A stretch of DNA of 14,703 nucleotides from a bacterium (GCA_030626185.1 DAOUPL010000018.1:1-14703), one strand, 5' to 3'; numbered from the stretch's first letter, positions 1-7,234 are shown. The notes: generated from the sequence alone by a model not told the origin. Program-made: numbers and translations.

Positions 1-58
1 CACCAACCACTCGACGAAATACTACATCACTAGATGTTTGTAAATTTGCTAGCTTCAA
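1..58 (-). CDS. Partial gene, N-terminus only; possibly a transposase
   Basis: A reading frame starts with TTG at 58 and runs off the left edge, so only 19 residues are visible (MKLANLQTSSDVVFRRVVG). The start is supported by GGGAG at 66-70, seven bases upstream, and by an extended -10 further up. A short hydrophilic N-terminus followed by FRRVVG resembles the start of IS5-like DDE transposases, which often read '...FRRLTGV...'. It also loosely resembles the 'DVVFKKLFG' opening of Rpn/PD-(D/E)XK nucleases. Nineteen residues cannot separate these, so the product is a guess; that a gene starts here is more secure than its identity. Confidence 0.5.
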   Translation of the reverse strand, partial: MKLANLQTSSDVVFRRVVG

Positions 59-87
59 TTTTATTCTCCCGTAAAAAAATCATTCTT

Positions 88-115
88 AATATAGCATTTT
101 TTTACTGTTTCGGAA
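88..115 (-). promoter_or_regulatory. Probable promoter of the leftmost minus-strand gene
   Basis: Read on the minus strand there is an extended -10, TGCTATATT (96 down to 88). A weak -35-like TTCCGA (115 down to 110) lies 16 bases upstream of the TATATT hexamer. Transcription would begin near position 81, about 20 bases before the TTG start. The -10 is good and the -35 is poor, as is usual for TGn-type promoters. Confidence 0.45.
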
Positions 116-127
116 GAGGTCTATTAT

Positions 128-511
128 ATGATTGACTATGCTAAACGTATCCCTGGAGAGCAAGATGATCCACTTTTTCAACAATCTTTGTACAACTTTT
201 TATTGTACAACATAGAAAGTATTCCAGCACCACTCTCTACTCATCTTTTTCTTGCGCTAAATGAACAACGACAAGAAGAACTCAAACAAACAGAATCTCT
301 TCAATTTTTCACAGAACAACTTGCAAATCTTTTATGCATTCTTTCAACTCCAGAACAATTGGCAACTCTTTTACAACAAAACTACAGCCATGATGAATTA
401 ACACAGTTATCTACTGAACTAACAGTCTCTGTACAAGAACCTAATGCACAAAGCTCAACAAGTGAAGAGGAAGAAGAATTCGAAGACGTAGAATCGAGTA
501 ACGAAACATAA
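128..511 (+). CDS. Small acidic protein of unknown function
   Basis: I do not recognise this 127-residue protein. It has no signal peptide and no membrane segment, so it is probably cytoplasmic. Residues 15-105 look mostly helical and leucine/glutamine-rich (for example QQSLYNFLLYNI and TEQLANLLCIL). The tail from about residue 108 is low-complexity and strongly acidic (SEEEEEFEDVE). The ATG is preceded by GGAAGAGG at 112-119, eight bases away, a convincing ribosome binding site. That site falls in what may be the terminal repeat of an insertion sequence, so the gene could have lost its original 5' end. It is followed 72 bases later by an exported orphan with no terminator between them, so the two may be co-transcribed. 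Confidence 0.7.
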   Translation: MIDYAKRIPGEQDDPLFQQSLYNFLLYNIESIPAPLSTHLFLALNEQRQEELKQTESLQFFTEQLANLLCILSTPEQLATLLQQNYSHDELTQLSTELTVSVQEPNAQSSTSEEEEEFEDVESSNET

Positions 512-583
512 CTCTTTTGCAAAATAACAAAATTTAAGTAGTATATAACGTTGATTACTAATTCATCAAAAAAAAGGAGTTTT

Positions 584-2077
584 ATGATGAAAACCAAACA
601 ATATTTTATTCTTTTTGCATGCGCAAGCATTACCACAGCAACAATTGCTATGGAGCGTAATATTGAAATGCCACCAGACGAAAATACACAATTGCCATGG
701 CGTATAGAATTAGACAAACATCTTTTACAACCTGATTACAATCCATTTAGTCTTGTAAAAAGTTGGTTACCAGCACAATCACTTCGAAGCTGTAGTAGTC
801 AAGCCATTGATTTACTTGTTTCCGATAAAATTGAAACTATTGATAAGAAAACATCTACCGAAATAATTTCTAACAAAGCGTTACAAGATCAGGCTAAAAA
901 AATTTCCGTAATATACTCAAAAAAAGATGTTGATACTGAAAATATAACTCTTGATAAACAATTTAATGGATATCTTGATAATATTACCAATATTGTTGAT
1001 CGTCGTGACAAAATTTGTTGGATTTTAAGGCGTATGCAAGAACATAATCTTGCAATAAGTGGAGCCAGCGTAGATGCATTGTGTAACGCACTAAGCACAC
1101 ACTCTAACAATCACGTCAACCTCGCCTTACTTGTGCGAGCAGAAATTAAAGATCGTGCAGAACTATTATTTCAAGCACACAATTCAGCATTTAGATCAGC
1201 GCGCAAAGAAGGAATGATTGGCCTTGTTGAGAAATTTGACACTAAAAACATTGAAGCACTTACTACCTATTTGCCAGGGCAAGAAAGTGATTTGTCAAAA
1301 CATTTTAACATCAAAAACTTAGAAGAAGATAAGTTTTCTCAAAGTCTTATTAACCCACAAATGCCTGATTATATCCAAACAGAGGATGACTTCACATATT
1401 ATGTAGAAAACAGCAATTATCCACTGGCAACCAAAACTATTTTTGCTTATTTAACAAACCAAACAACTATCGCAGGGGATAACGTTGAAAGTTATGTAGA
1501 AGAACTACAAAAAAATTCTCAACTTGCAGAAAATGATATCAATGAACTCTTTGATACTTATCGCAAAGCATTTGTAGATACATTAAATGAAACTAAATAC
1601 AATGATAGCATTACTTCGCGTTGGTGTGCACATCAAGAAGGTATAAAAAACCTCATTCCATTAATGTTTATTTTACAAAAATCATGGGGTAAAGTTGAAA
1701 TTACTACCGGATTACTACAAGCATGGAAAGAAGCTTTATTAGATTACGCTTATAACGAACGTGAATTGCTCAGACAAGCGTTAACAAAATCTGCAAATGA
1801 ACTTGCTCGCGATCTTTGTGTGTTAAAAGCAATTTCTGAAACGTGTGAAGATACTGATTCTCGCTTTTGTGTGCCGGATGCTGATCTTACTGATCCTAAA
1901 CTTGTTGTGTCTCAATGGTTCCCAGGACAAGATCCTGCAACACTAGGTATTTATCAAACAACAGATTTGCAAGAACCAGCTAATCTAGAAGAATTTACTA
2001 ATTACGAAGGTCATGATAGCGGAGAAGGTGATTATTATGAAAATGATAACCTTACCGACAGCAAAAGACAAAATTAA
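584..2077 (+). CDS. Exported protein of unknown function with three (L/F)P(A/G)Q motifs
   Basis: The frame is open from a TTG at 551, but the signal peptide begins at the ATG pair at 584/587, just after AAGGAG (574-579); I start at 584, giving 497 residues. Residues 1-22 (MMKTKQYFILFACASITTAT then IA) form a basic, hydrophobic, AxA-like signal peptide, so the protein is exported. I recognise no domain. The mature part is largely helical and hydrophilic with scattered cysteines. A short motif recurs: SWLPAQ near residue 60, YLPGQ near 229 and QWFPGQ near 444, each after a short helical stretch, possibly marking repeat units. The C-terminus (about 470-497) is acidic and rich in Asn, Gly and Tyr. 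A weak promoter (TTGCAA at 517, TATATA at 542, 19-base spacer) could give it its own transcript. It ends at a strong terminator. Confidence 0.8.
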   Translation: MMKTKQYFILFACASITTATIAMERNIEMPPDENTQLPWRIELDKHLLQPDYNPFSLVKSWLPAQSLRSCSSQAIDLLVSDKIETIDKKTSTEIISNKALQDQAKKISVIYSKKDVDTENITLDKQFNGYLDNITNIVDRRDKICWILRRMQEHNLAISGASVDALCNALSTHSNNHVNLALLVRAEIKDRAELLFQAHNSAFRSARKEGMIGLVEKFDTKNIEALTTYLPGQESDLSKHFNIKNLEEDKFSQSLINPQMPDYIQTEDDFTYYVENSNYPLATKTIFAYLTNQTTIAGDNVESYVEELQKNSQLAENDINELFDTYRKAFVDTLNETKYNDSITSRWCAHQEGIKNLIPLMFILQKSWGKVEITTGLLQAWKEALLDYAYNERELLRQALTKSANELARDLCVLKAISETCEDTDSRFCVPDADLTDPKLVVSQWFPGQDPATLGIYQTTDLQEPANLEEFTNYEGHDSGEGDYYENDNLTDSKRQN

Positions 2078-2095
2078 CTAAACATCGTATAAACC

Positions 2096-2128
2096 AAAAA
2101 AGAGCCGACAATTTGTTGGCTCTTTTTT
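2096..2128. terminator. Bidirectional rho-independent terminator
   Basis: A 10-bp stem (2101-2110 with 2114-2123, one G-T pair) closes a 3-base ATT loop. It is flanked by A5 on the left and T5 on the right, so it has a U-tract on both strands. It lies between two convergent transcription units. The stop codon of comF (2127-2129) sits inside the T run, so comF is translated right up to its terminator. Confidence 0.9.
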
Positions 2129-2792
2129 ATGTCACTCTACTTGCAACAACAACCGTCACCTTTTTTACCCCAACAGCAAAAAGCGCTCGCGCTGATGCAT
2201 GCAACGTTGCACCGCTGGTCATAAGATCATCAACAAGTAACACGTGTGTGTTTTTTAATACTTTTTTATACTTATCCTTTATCACAAAGGCATCTTTTAC
2301 GTTGTTTACCCGTTCATCAGCACTGCACGATGATTGTCGCTTTGTGTGTCGCGTTCTGACTAATACATCGCATAATAAAACATTTTTGTACTTCGCACAC
2401 TCGTGTGCCATCTCATGCGCTTGATTATACCCCCGCTGAGCATAACGTCGCCAATGCAACGCAATCGGTACGACAAGATCATAATCAACAAAACCAATTG
2501 GTGTAAACGTGCAGACAAGTTTACCAAGTTGTCGCGCAACAGAAATGTTTTTACTTCCTTTTGCCAAGATTAATTTTTTTATCGGATACGTATAATCAGA
2601 CATTGCATAAACCACAATTGATCGTTTTTTGGTGATTGCCAAAGTGTGACTCACAACTGGTTTAATTTGTGCAATACATTTTGTACACAAAATTTCATCA
2701 CAAGATAACCATGCACGACATGAGGCACAAAACGGTGGAAAAAAAAGATCAAACAATGATGTGTACAACTGGTGTACAAAAGAAACAATCAT
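2127..2792 (-). CDS. comF: ComF family phosphoribosyltransferase-like protein
   Basis: This 221-residue protein has the ComF layout. An N-terminal zinc-ribbon-like section has CASC (22-25) and CTKC (36-39). A central segment carries the family's P...WRRYAQRGYNQA signature (about 109-125). A type I phosphoribosyltransferase PRPP loop, VLLVDDLMTSGAT, is at about 184-196. In naturally competent bacteria ComF helps single-stranded DNA enter the cytoplasm; elsewhere (GntX) its role is unclear. The length is normal for the family. It is the last gene of the pheT-lspA-pgpA-comF operon, starting six bases after pgpA stops. I see no good Shine-Dalgarno, so translation is probably coupled to pgpA. The family call is secure; the biological role is not. 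Confidence 0.93.
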   Translation of the reverse strand: MIVSFVHQLYTSLFDLFFPPFCASCRAWLSCDEILCTKCIAQIKPVVSHTLAITKKRSIVVYAMSDYTYPIKKLILAKGSKNISVARQLGKLVCTFTPIGFVDYDLVVPIALHWRRYAQRGYNQAHEMAHECAKYKNVLLCDVLVRTRHTKRQSSCSADERVNNVKDAFVIKDKYKKVLKNTHVLLVDDLMTSGATLHASARALFAVGVKKVTVVVASRVT

Positions 2793-2798
2793 GAAAAC

Positions 2799-3239
2799 TT
2801 ACTGTATAAACATAAAACGCAAAATTAAATTGACAATCATTGCCGCAATAAGATCATCAAACATGATTTCCCATGCGTTAACTAAATTTTTATGACGACG
2901 AATAGTGGTAATCGTAAACGAATCAAAAAAACGAAACAAAATAAACCCTGTTATAACTGATACGGTGGTGAGTGGAACACCCCAAAATAAAAAAATACAT
3001 GCTAAAAATTCATCAAGTACAATTTCTGCTGCATCATCAACACGTTTAAACTCATGCGCTGAGTAGGTCACGATATGCAAACCAACAACGAATAACGCTA
3101 ACCAAAAGAAAAAATATTCCCACTGGTTACCAAGTAATGTTTGCAACCAAAAAACAACGGGAATCGTTGCTAAAGTTGCAAGTGAATCTGGTGCTAACAA
3201 ATAACCAATTGGGCCAAGTGTTGCACACCACGAATACAA
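2799..3239 (-). CDS. pgpA: Phosphatidylglycerophosphatase A
   Basis: PgpA is an inner-membrane lipid phosphatase that converts phosphatidylglycerophosphate to phosphatidylglycerol. Family landmarks in this 146-residue protein are an N-terminal LGPIGYLLAPDS (8-19, a diverged form of the usual G-G-P-APGT segment), the acidic pair in VLDEF (about 74-78), LFRFFDSF (101-108) and MFDDLIAA (126-133). Four hydrophobic segments fit the family. The first conventional start codon is TTG at 3239, but it lacks a ribosome binding site. AAGGA (complement of 3261-3265) sits six bases before an in-frame ATT at 3252-3254, so the true N-terminus may be about five residues longer (IFVKR) with a rare start. It lies 17 bases after lspA, with which it shares envelope-lipid logic. 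Confidence 0.9.
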   Translation of the reverse strand: MYSWCATLGPIGYLLAPDSLATLATIPVVFWLQTLLGNQWEYFFFWLALFVVGLHIVTYSAHEFKRVDDAAEIVLDEFLACIFLFWGVPLTTVSVITGFILFRFFDSFTITTIRRHKNLVNAWEIMFDDLIAAMIVNLILRFMFIQ

Positions 3240-3256
3240 ACGTTTTACAAAAATAA

Positions 3257-3709
3257 TTATTCCTTGCGTAACGAAATTATAAGTATCACCACACCACTGA
3301 CAATACAGATATCAGCACCATTAAACAATGGCCACGTATACCCATTATAAGAAAGTACGATAAAATCAACAACGCCTTTATACCAAAAACGATCTACAAT
3401 GTTACTGCACGATCCTGCAATTATTAATAATTCACCAAAAAAAAGATACCCTTGTTGCGCACGCACATATGCATAATGCACTAACCACAAAGTAATAACC
3501 ACAAGCACAAACGTTAATGCATTAAACATTACCTCATCAGTAAACGATAATAAACTCCATGCAACCCCACGATTATACACAACTTCAAAACGTAAAAATT
3601 CATTTATACGCAACGATGGCGCACAATGCACCACAGCCCATAACTTTGATAACCGATCAAGCAAAAACAATACACCAAAAAGTATTGCATGCGATAAAAC
3701 ATTAATCAT
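3257..3709 (-). CDS. lspA: Lipoprotein signal peptidase (signal peptidase II)
   Basis: This membrane aspartyl protease removes signal peptides from diacylglyceryl-modified prolipoproteins. All expected residues are visible in its 150 residues: D18 and SK in LLDRLSK, N46 in VYNRGVAWS, then N103 and D106/R107 in CSNIVDRF. The catalytic aspartates are D115 (GVVDFI) and D133 (LFNGADI). Four membrane segments (about 5-20, 62-80, 90-105 and 134-147) fit the family. The family's usual GGxxGN appears here as AGSCSN. Its ATG overlaps the pheT stop codon as ATGA (3706-3709), so translation is probably coupled. Its presence implies that lipoproteins are made. Confidence 0.97.
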   Translation of the reverse strand: MINVLSHAILFGVLFLLDRLSKLWAVVHCAPSLRINEFLRFEVVYNRGVAWSLLSFTDEVMFNALTFVLVVITLWLVHYAYVRAQQGYLFFGELLIIAGSCSNIVDRFWYKGVVDFIVLSYNGYTWPLFNGADICIVSGVVILIISLRKE

Positions 3710-6042
3710 CGCAACTCTGCACCGAGTGAGAACAGCGCATGATTAATTGATGCTTCTAATGATTCAATTTCATCTTTTTCTAATGTTTTGCTATCATCAC
3801 ACACAATTACGCGTACGGTTAACGCACGTTTGTGCGGCCATTCATCACGTTCTAAAAAGTCGATTAATGCAACATCTTCTATTCGTTGATCAAGTTTTGA
3901 TAATTGTTCTTTAATCTTTGTAAAAATAACATTACGCGGTACAAAAATACTAAAGTCTCTGCGTACTCGCGGATAACGCGATAACGGTTTCACTTGTACC
4001 GGTTTTGTTTCGTGATCAATTAATAATCCGCGATCAAACTCAAACATAAACATCGTGCCCGATGGTGCAACTTTTTCTACCCATTGTTTTTTGATCATGC
4101 CAGCAACGCCAACTTCTTTGTCACCAATTTTTACAGTTGCTGTTTGATATTCATCAAACCATGGCAACTGATCAGCTGATGCTTTGTGCCATGAGACAGT
4201 AACACCAAACTGATAAAAAAATGTTTCTAACTCTTGTTTAAATGCATAAAAATCTTTTTGCGCTGTTTGATCAAACAGCGCACCAGCTACAACTTTACGC
4301 TCGACAATATCACGTGGTGATGACAATTGCCATACGCGTGCACACTCAAAAAAGCGTAACTGTTGATACTCATTTACGTTCTGATCAATTGCATAAAATA
4401 GATTTGGCATCAACGTGCTGACTAACCGTCGCCAATGTTCTGAAACAGGATAACTTGCACTAATATCTTTTGTTTGTGGTTGCCAACCAAAACGTTGTAA
4501 CCATTCTTCATCAAAAAAGGCGTACGAAACAAGTTCATGCATGTATAACGTGTTTGCTAAAATGTCTTGAATTTTACGTGATCGTGTAATGCTTGAGAAC
4601 TCTCTAATGTTTGTCTCAACGTGCGGTAACACTTTTTCAATGTTGTTGTATCCCCAAAAGCGTCCAACTTCTTCGACAATGTCTTCTACGATGGTGACAT
4701 CTTTTGTTGCACGCCAACTTGGCACAGCAATCAAATACGCTTGTTCTTTTTGTGCAGATTCAACAGAAACTGTAAACCCAATTGTTTGTAATCTGTTAAC
4801 GACAAAATCTGTTGGCAATTGTGCGCCAAGTCGTTTTTCTAAAAAATCATGCGTTATCGTCAACGTAAACGGTTTTGGCAATGCGCCAATCGAGATCATT
4901 TTTTCTGCTGCTTTGTACGCAACATCATAATTATCGAGCACGTTGCAATACCGCTCTATTGCTAAAATATTTTGTGATGGATCTAATCCCTTTTCAAAAC
5001 GCATCGAAGCTTCTGTTCGTTTTTTGTGTAACAACGAACTTTTTCTAATTAACGCCGCATCAAAGTTGCCTGACTCTAAAATAATCGCTTTGGTGTTTTG
5101 TGAAATACCCGAATGTTTTCCACCCATCACACCAACAAGAGAAACAATCTTTTGCCCATCAGTGATGACTAAATCATCTTCTTGCAATTCAACTTCTTGA
5201 TCATCAAGCGTTGTTAACTTTTCACCGGCATGCGCGCTGCGCACAATCAATGTTTGATTATCAAGTTGGTGCTGATCAAACGCGTGCATTGGTTGACCAA
5301 TGTCAAACATCACATAATTTGTACTATCAACCAATAAGTCTATAGGTTTTGCATCAATTGCAGATAATTTTAACGCCATGTCGATGCGTGATGGCTGATA
5401 CGCACATTCTGACAACGTGTACGTTGCAAGCCGTGCACAATTTGGTGTTTGCACCGCGATATTTGCACCATACGTGCCATCACTTGAAGAATACTCAAAC
5501 GTAACTTGATCAATCTTTTTTACTAACGTTTCAATGGGTTTTAATGGTAAATTACACAACGCTGCAACTTCTCGCGCAATGCCACGATGCCCCCACAAAT
5601 CTGGACGATTGGTTATTGATTTATTATCAATTTCAATAATCACATCACTTGTTACACGTTGTTTCCATGAGCCTGCCTTAATCGCTTCATCAACAAACAT
5701 TGCGGGTAATAACGCTGGTTTTTGTGAACCAAATTGTTCTGTTGTCGCCCAACGGCAACCTTTGTCATCTTTATAAACTAAATACCACTCGTGCACTTGT
5801 GCATCTTTTCGTGCCGACAGCGCAACGTTATCAACGCCCCACGCAGGAATGGTTGCGTTAACTTCAAACTCACCAACGTTAGTCACTTGTGCAAGTTCTA
5901 ATTGCTTAAATGGAAAACTAATTGTTTGTGTATGCTCAATTTCTGCTGTTTTTTGATTAAATAATGAAACAATCTTTGCAACATCAACAGTATCAACAGA
6001 TGCATCGATATGATCAAAGATCCAAGAAAGTAATAATTTCAC
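3706..6042 (-). CDS. pheT: Phenylalanyl-tRNA synthetase beta subunit
   Basis: PheT pairs with PheS to charge tRNA-Phe; it provides editing, tRNA binding and scaffold domains. The 778 residues show the normal order. The N-terminus MKLLLSWIFDHID is typical. EIDNKSITNRPDLWGHRGIA follows near 137-156, and then the B3/B4 editing region, with DSTNYVMFDIGQPMHAFDQH. Next is the B5 domain ending VEDIVEEVGRFWGYNNI, then the catalytic-like core (SEHWRRLVSTLMPNLF). The anticodon-binding FDX-ACB domain covers about 685-778 and starts at PLSRYPRVRRDFSIF. The usual EMAP-II-like tRNA-binding segment at about 45-130 is not recognisable and seems diverged. The start is GTG with GGAG five bases upstream. It is the first gene of a four-gene operon; pheS is not in the window. 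Confidence 0.96.
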   Translation of the reverse strand: MKLLLSWIFDHIDASVDTVDVAKIVSLFNQKTAEIEHTQTISFPFKQLELAQVTNVGEFEVNATIPAWGVDNVALSARKDAQVHEWYLVYKDDKGCRWATTEQFGSQKPALLPAMFVDEAIKAGSWKQRVTSDVIIEIDNKSITNRPDLWGHRGIAREVAALCNLPLKPIETLVKKIDQVTFEYSSSDGTYGANIAVQTPNCARLATYTLSECAYQPSRIDMALKLSAIDAKPIDLLVDSTNYVMFDIGQPMHAFDQHQLDNQTLIVRSAHAGEKLTTLDDQEVELQEDDLVITDGQKIVSLVGVMGGKHSGISQNTKAIILESGNFDAALIRKSSLLHKKRTEASMRFEKGLDPSQNILAIERYCNVLDNYDVAYKAAEKMISIGALPKPFTLTITHDFLEKRLGAQLPTDFVVNRLQTIGFTVSVESAQKEQAYLIAVPSWRATKDVTIVEDIVEEVGRFWGYNNIEKVLPHVETNIREFSSITRSRKIQDILANTLYMHELVSYAFFDEEWLQRFGWQPQTKDISASYPVSEHWRRLVSTLMPNLFYAIDQNVNEYQQLRFFECARVWQLSSPRDIVERKVVAGALFDQTAQKDFYAFKQELETFFYQFGVTVSWHKASADQLPWFDEYQTATVKIGDKEVGVAGMIKKQWVEKVAPSGTMFMFEFDRGLLIDHETKPVQVKPLSRYPRVRRDFSIFVPRNVIFTKIKEQLSKLDQRIEDVALIDFLERDEWPHKRALTVRVIVCDDSKTLEKDEIESLEASINHALFSLGAELR

Positions 6043-6152
6043 GATAACTCCACGCGATTTGGCTTTTGCACGGTAATGTTTTTAAGATACGGCAAAAGTG
6101 ATAAACCTTCAACGCCAAAGGCATTAGCACACGCAATTCGCTTGACAAAAAG
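6039..6152 (-). pseudogene. Possible coding remnant upstream of pheT
   Basis: Upstream of pheT, a 37-codon frame is open from just after a TAG (6153-6155) to a TGA that overlaps the pheT GTG start as GTGA. It has no ATG near its beginning. Its translation looks like real protein (KRIACANAFGVEGLSLLPYL then KNITVQKPNRVELS), and the GTGA coupling resembles an operon junction. It could be the surviving tail of a gene that once preceded pheT. I could not match it to PheS or any other family. Chance is not excluded. Confidence 0.3.
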
Positions 6153-6205
6153 CTATAAAACATCAAACTGAAATATATTTACTTTACTCTTTAAATGGAT
6201 AACTT

Positions 6206-6637
6206 ATGAAAAAAATTTTATTAACTGCTTTACTTACAACACTAATCATACCAGGTGTTAGTTTGCCTAATGATGATAAACAAGAAGAAACAAAAGAACA
6301 AACAACAAAATTTATAGATAAAAGAAGTGCTGAACGAATCTTTCTTTTATTAACAATACTATTCGCAGAAGTGTCTATTTTTTACAATGCATACAAATTA
6401 AGCCGATGTGGATTTTTTAATCAAGTTAAACTTGAGCTAACCTCTAAAGAATACAACAATTGTGAGATTCAACCAATTTTGAAAGTTATTCAAAAAAAAC
6501 AACCCAACGCAATAAAACATTTTATTGGCCTTTTAGTATCTTCTATTGTTACAGGTGTCGGCTTGAACATTTATAGAGAGTTTTATAAAAAGTTTTATAC
6601 TGAAGAAGAACAAACGGAAGATACGCAAACTTCTTAA
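6206..6637 (+). CDS. Small exported membrane protein of unknown function
   Basis: I do not recognise this 143-residue protein. Residues 1-20 (MKKILLTALLTTLIIPGVSL) form a signal peptide or signal anchor. A charged linker (about 21-42, rich in K, E, D, Q and T) follows. Two hydrophobic segments lie at about 45-62 (IFLLLTILFAEVSIFYNAY) and 104-122 (HFIGLLVSSIVTGVGLNIY). A lysine/cysteine-containing loop separates them, and the tail is acidic. There is no strong Shine-Dalgarno before the ATG. It is followed 68 bases later by another MKKIL-type exported protein, probably on the same transcript, which ends at the terminator near 7200. Confidence 0.7.
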   Translation: MKKILLTALLTTLIIPGVSLPNDDKQEETKEQTTKFIDKRSAERIFLLLTILFAEVSIFYNAYKLSRCGFFNQVKLELTSKEYNNCEIQPILKVIQKKQPNAIKHFIGLLVSSIVTGVGLNIYREFYKKFYTEEEQTEDTQTS

Positions 6638-6705
6638 GCCACTTTGGCAAAAACACAAAAAAGAAGAAAAGCAAACTACGTAAACACAACACTTTAGGAA
6701 GCCTT

Positions 6706-7161
6706 ATGAAAAAAATACTGCCACTACTTTTAATGTTTTTAAGCTCTGTTGTTTACTCTAATCACAACGATTTTCTTGATCGTTTGATAAAAAGAACAGA
6801 AAAAGCAATAAATAGCCTACAAAAGAAAGATTTACCAACAACAGTTTTACGTGGATGCGAAGATCTTTTAGATAAAATCAATTATAACGATGATAGCTGG
6901 TTTAAACAAAATTATAAAAATATTAACAAACGATGTTCTCGTAAGCTTGAAGATCTTGGTTGGAAAGAAAAAAAAGATACATCATCTTTTGATGAATTTT
7001 TAAAGTTGTCTGGAGCCGCTGCTGCAGGTTCTTATAGCCTTATTAAAACCGTATCCTCAACTATAAAACTTCGCCCTTTTCGAACAATTTTTTATGGAGG
7101 TGTTTTCGGTGCAAGCGCTATTTATCTTAAAAATAAAACAGATGAGATGCAGTCGAACTAA
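6706..7161 (+). CDS. Small exported protein with a C-terminal hydrophobic segment, unknown function
   Basis: I do not recognise this 151-residue protein. Residues 1-18 (MKKILPLLLMFLSSVVYS) are a clear signal peptide. The mature part starts with a charged helical region (about 19-100) holding two cysteines (in RGCEDLL and KRCSRKL), which could form a disulphide outside the cytoplasm. Two mildly hydrophobic stretches follow, GAAAAGSYSLIKTV and IFYGGVFGASAIYL, the second a likely C-terminal membrane anchor. AGGAAG at 6696-6701 is a good ribosome binding site. It shares its layout (signal peptide, charged middle, late hydrophobic segment) with the gene before it, but I see no convincing sequence similarity. 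Confidence 0.75.
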   Translation: MKKILPLLLMFLSSVVYSNHNDFLDRLIKRTEKAINSLQKKDLPTTVLRGCEDLLDKINYNDDSWFKQNYKNINKRCSRKLEDLGWKEKKDTSSFDEFLKLSGAAAAGSYSLIKTVSSTIKLRPFRTIFYGGVFGASAIYLKNKTDEMQSN

Positions 7162-7179
7162 AACAAACAACTAGAAAAT

Positions 7180-7212
7180 AAAAAGGACATCGTTTATCGA
7201 TGTCCTTTTTTT
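7180..7212. terminator. Bidirectional rho-independent terminator
   Basis: A perfect stem of 12-13 bp (7180/7181-7192 with 7198-7209/7210) has a TTTAT loop, with an A-run on the left and T7 on the right. It can stop transcription from both directions and sits between the plus-strand orphan pair and the convergent aquaporin gene, which ends at 7235. Confidence 0.9.
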
Positions 7213-7234
7213 ATGTCCAATTTAAATCTATTAA

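Larger units (their letters stand above)
1..121 (-). mobile_element. Possible end of an insertion sequence (speculative)
   Basis: If the leftmost gene is a transposase, the element would end near 121. The minus-strand sequence there, GACCTCTTCCGAAACAG (121 down to 105), has the general look of an IS5-group terminal inverted repeat, many of which begin GAGACCT or similar. The other end, its matching inverted repeat and the target duplication are outside the window, so this is not established. Confidence 0.25.

Noticed and set aside
2113..2424. 103-codon plus-strand frame opposite comF
   Set aside because: It lies fully antisense to the PRPP-loop region of comF, which has clear conserved motifs; treated as a shadow.
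6039..6152. C-terminus of pheS directly upstream of pheT
   Set aside because: PheS ends with a GxGxER...GxxDIR-type segment; the 37 residues here do not resemble it.
6142..6179. TTGACA followed by TATAAA/TATATT as promoter for the gene at 6206
   Set aside because: TATAAA is too close and TATATT too far (more than 20 bases) from the -35, so the elements do not fit a standard promoter.
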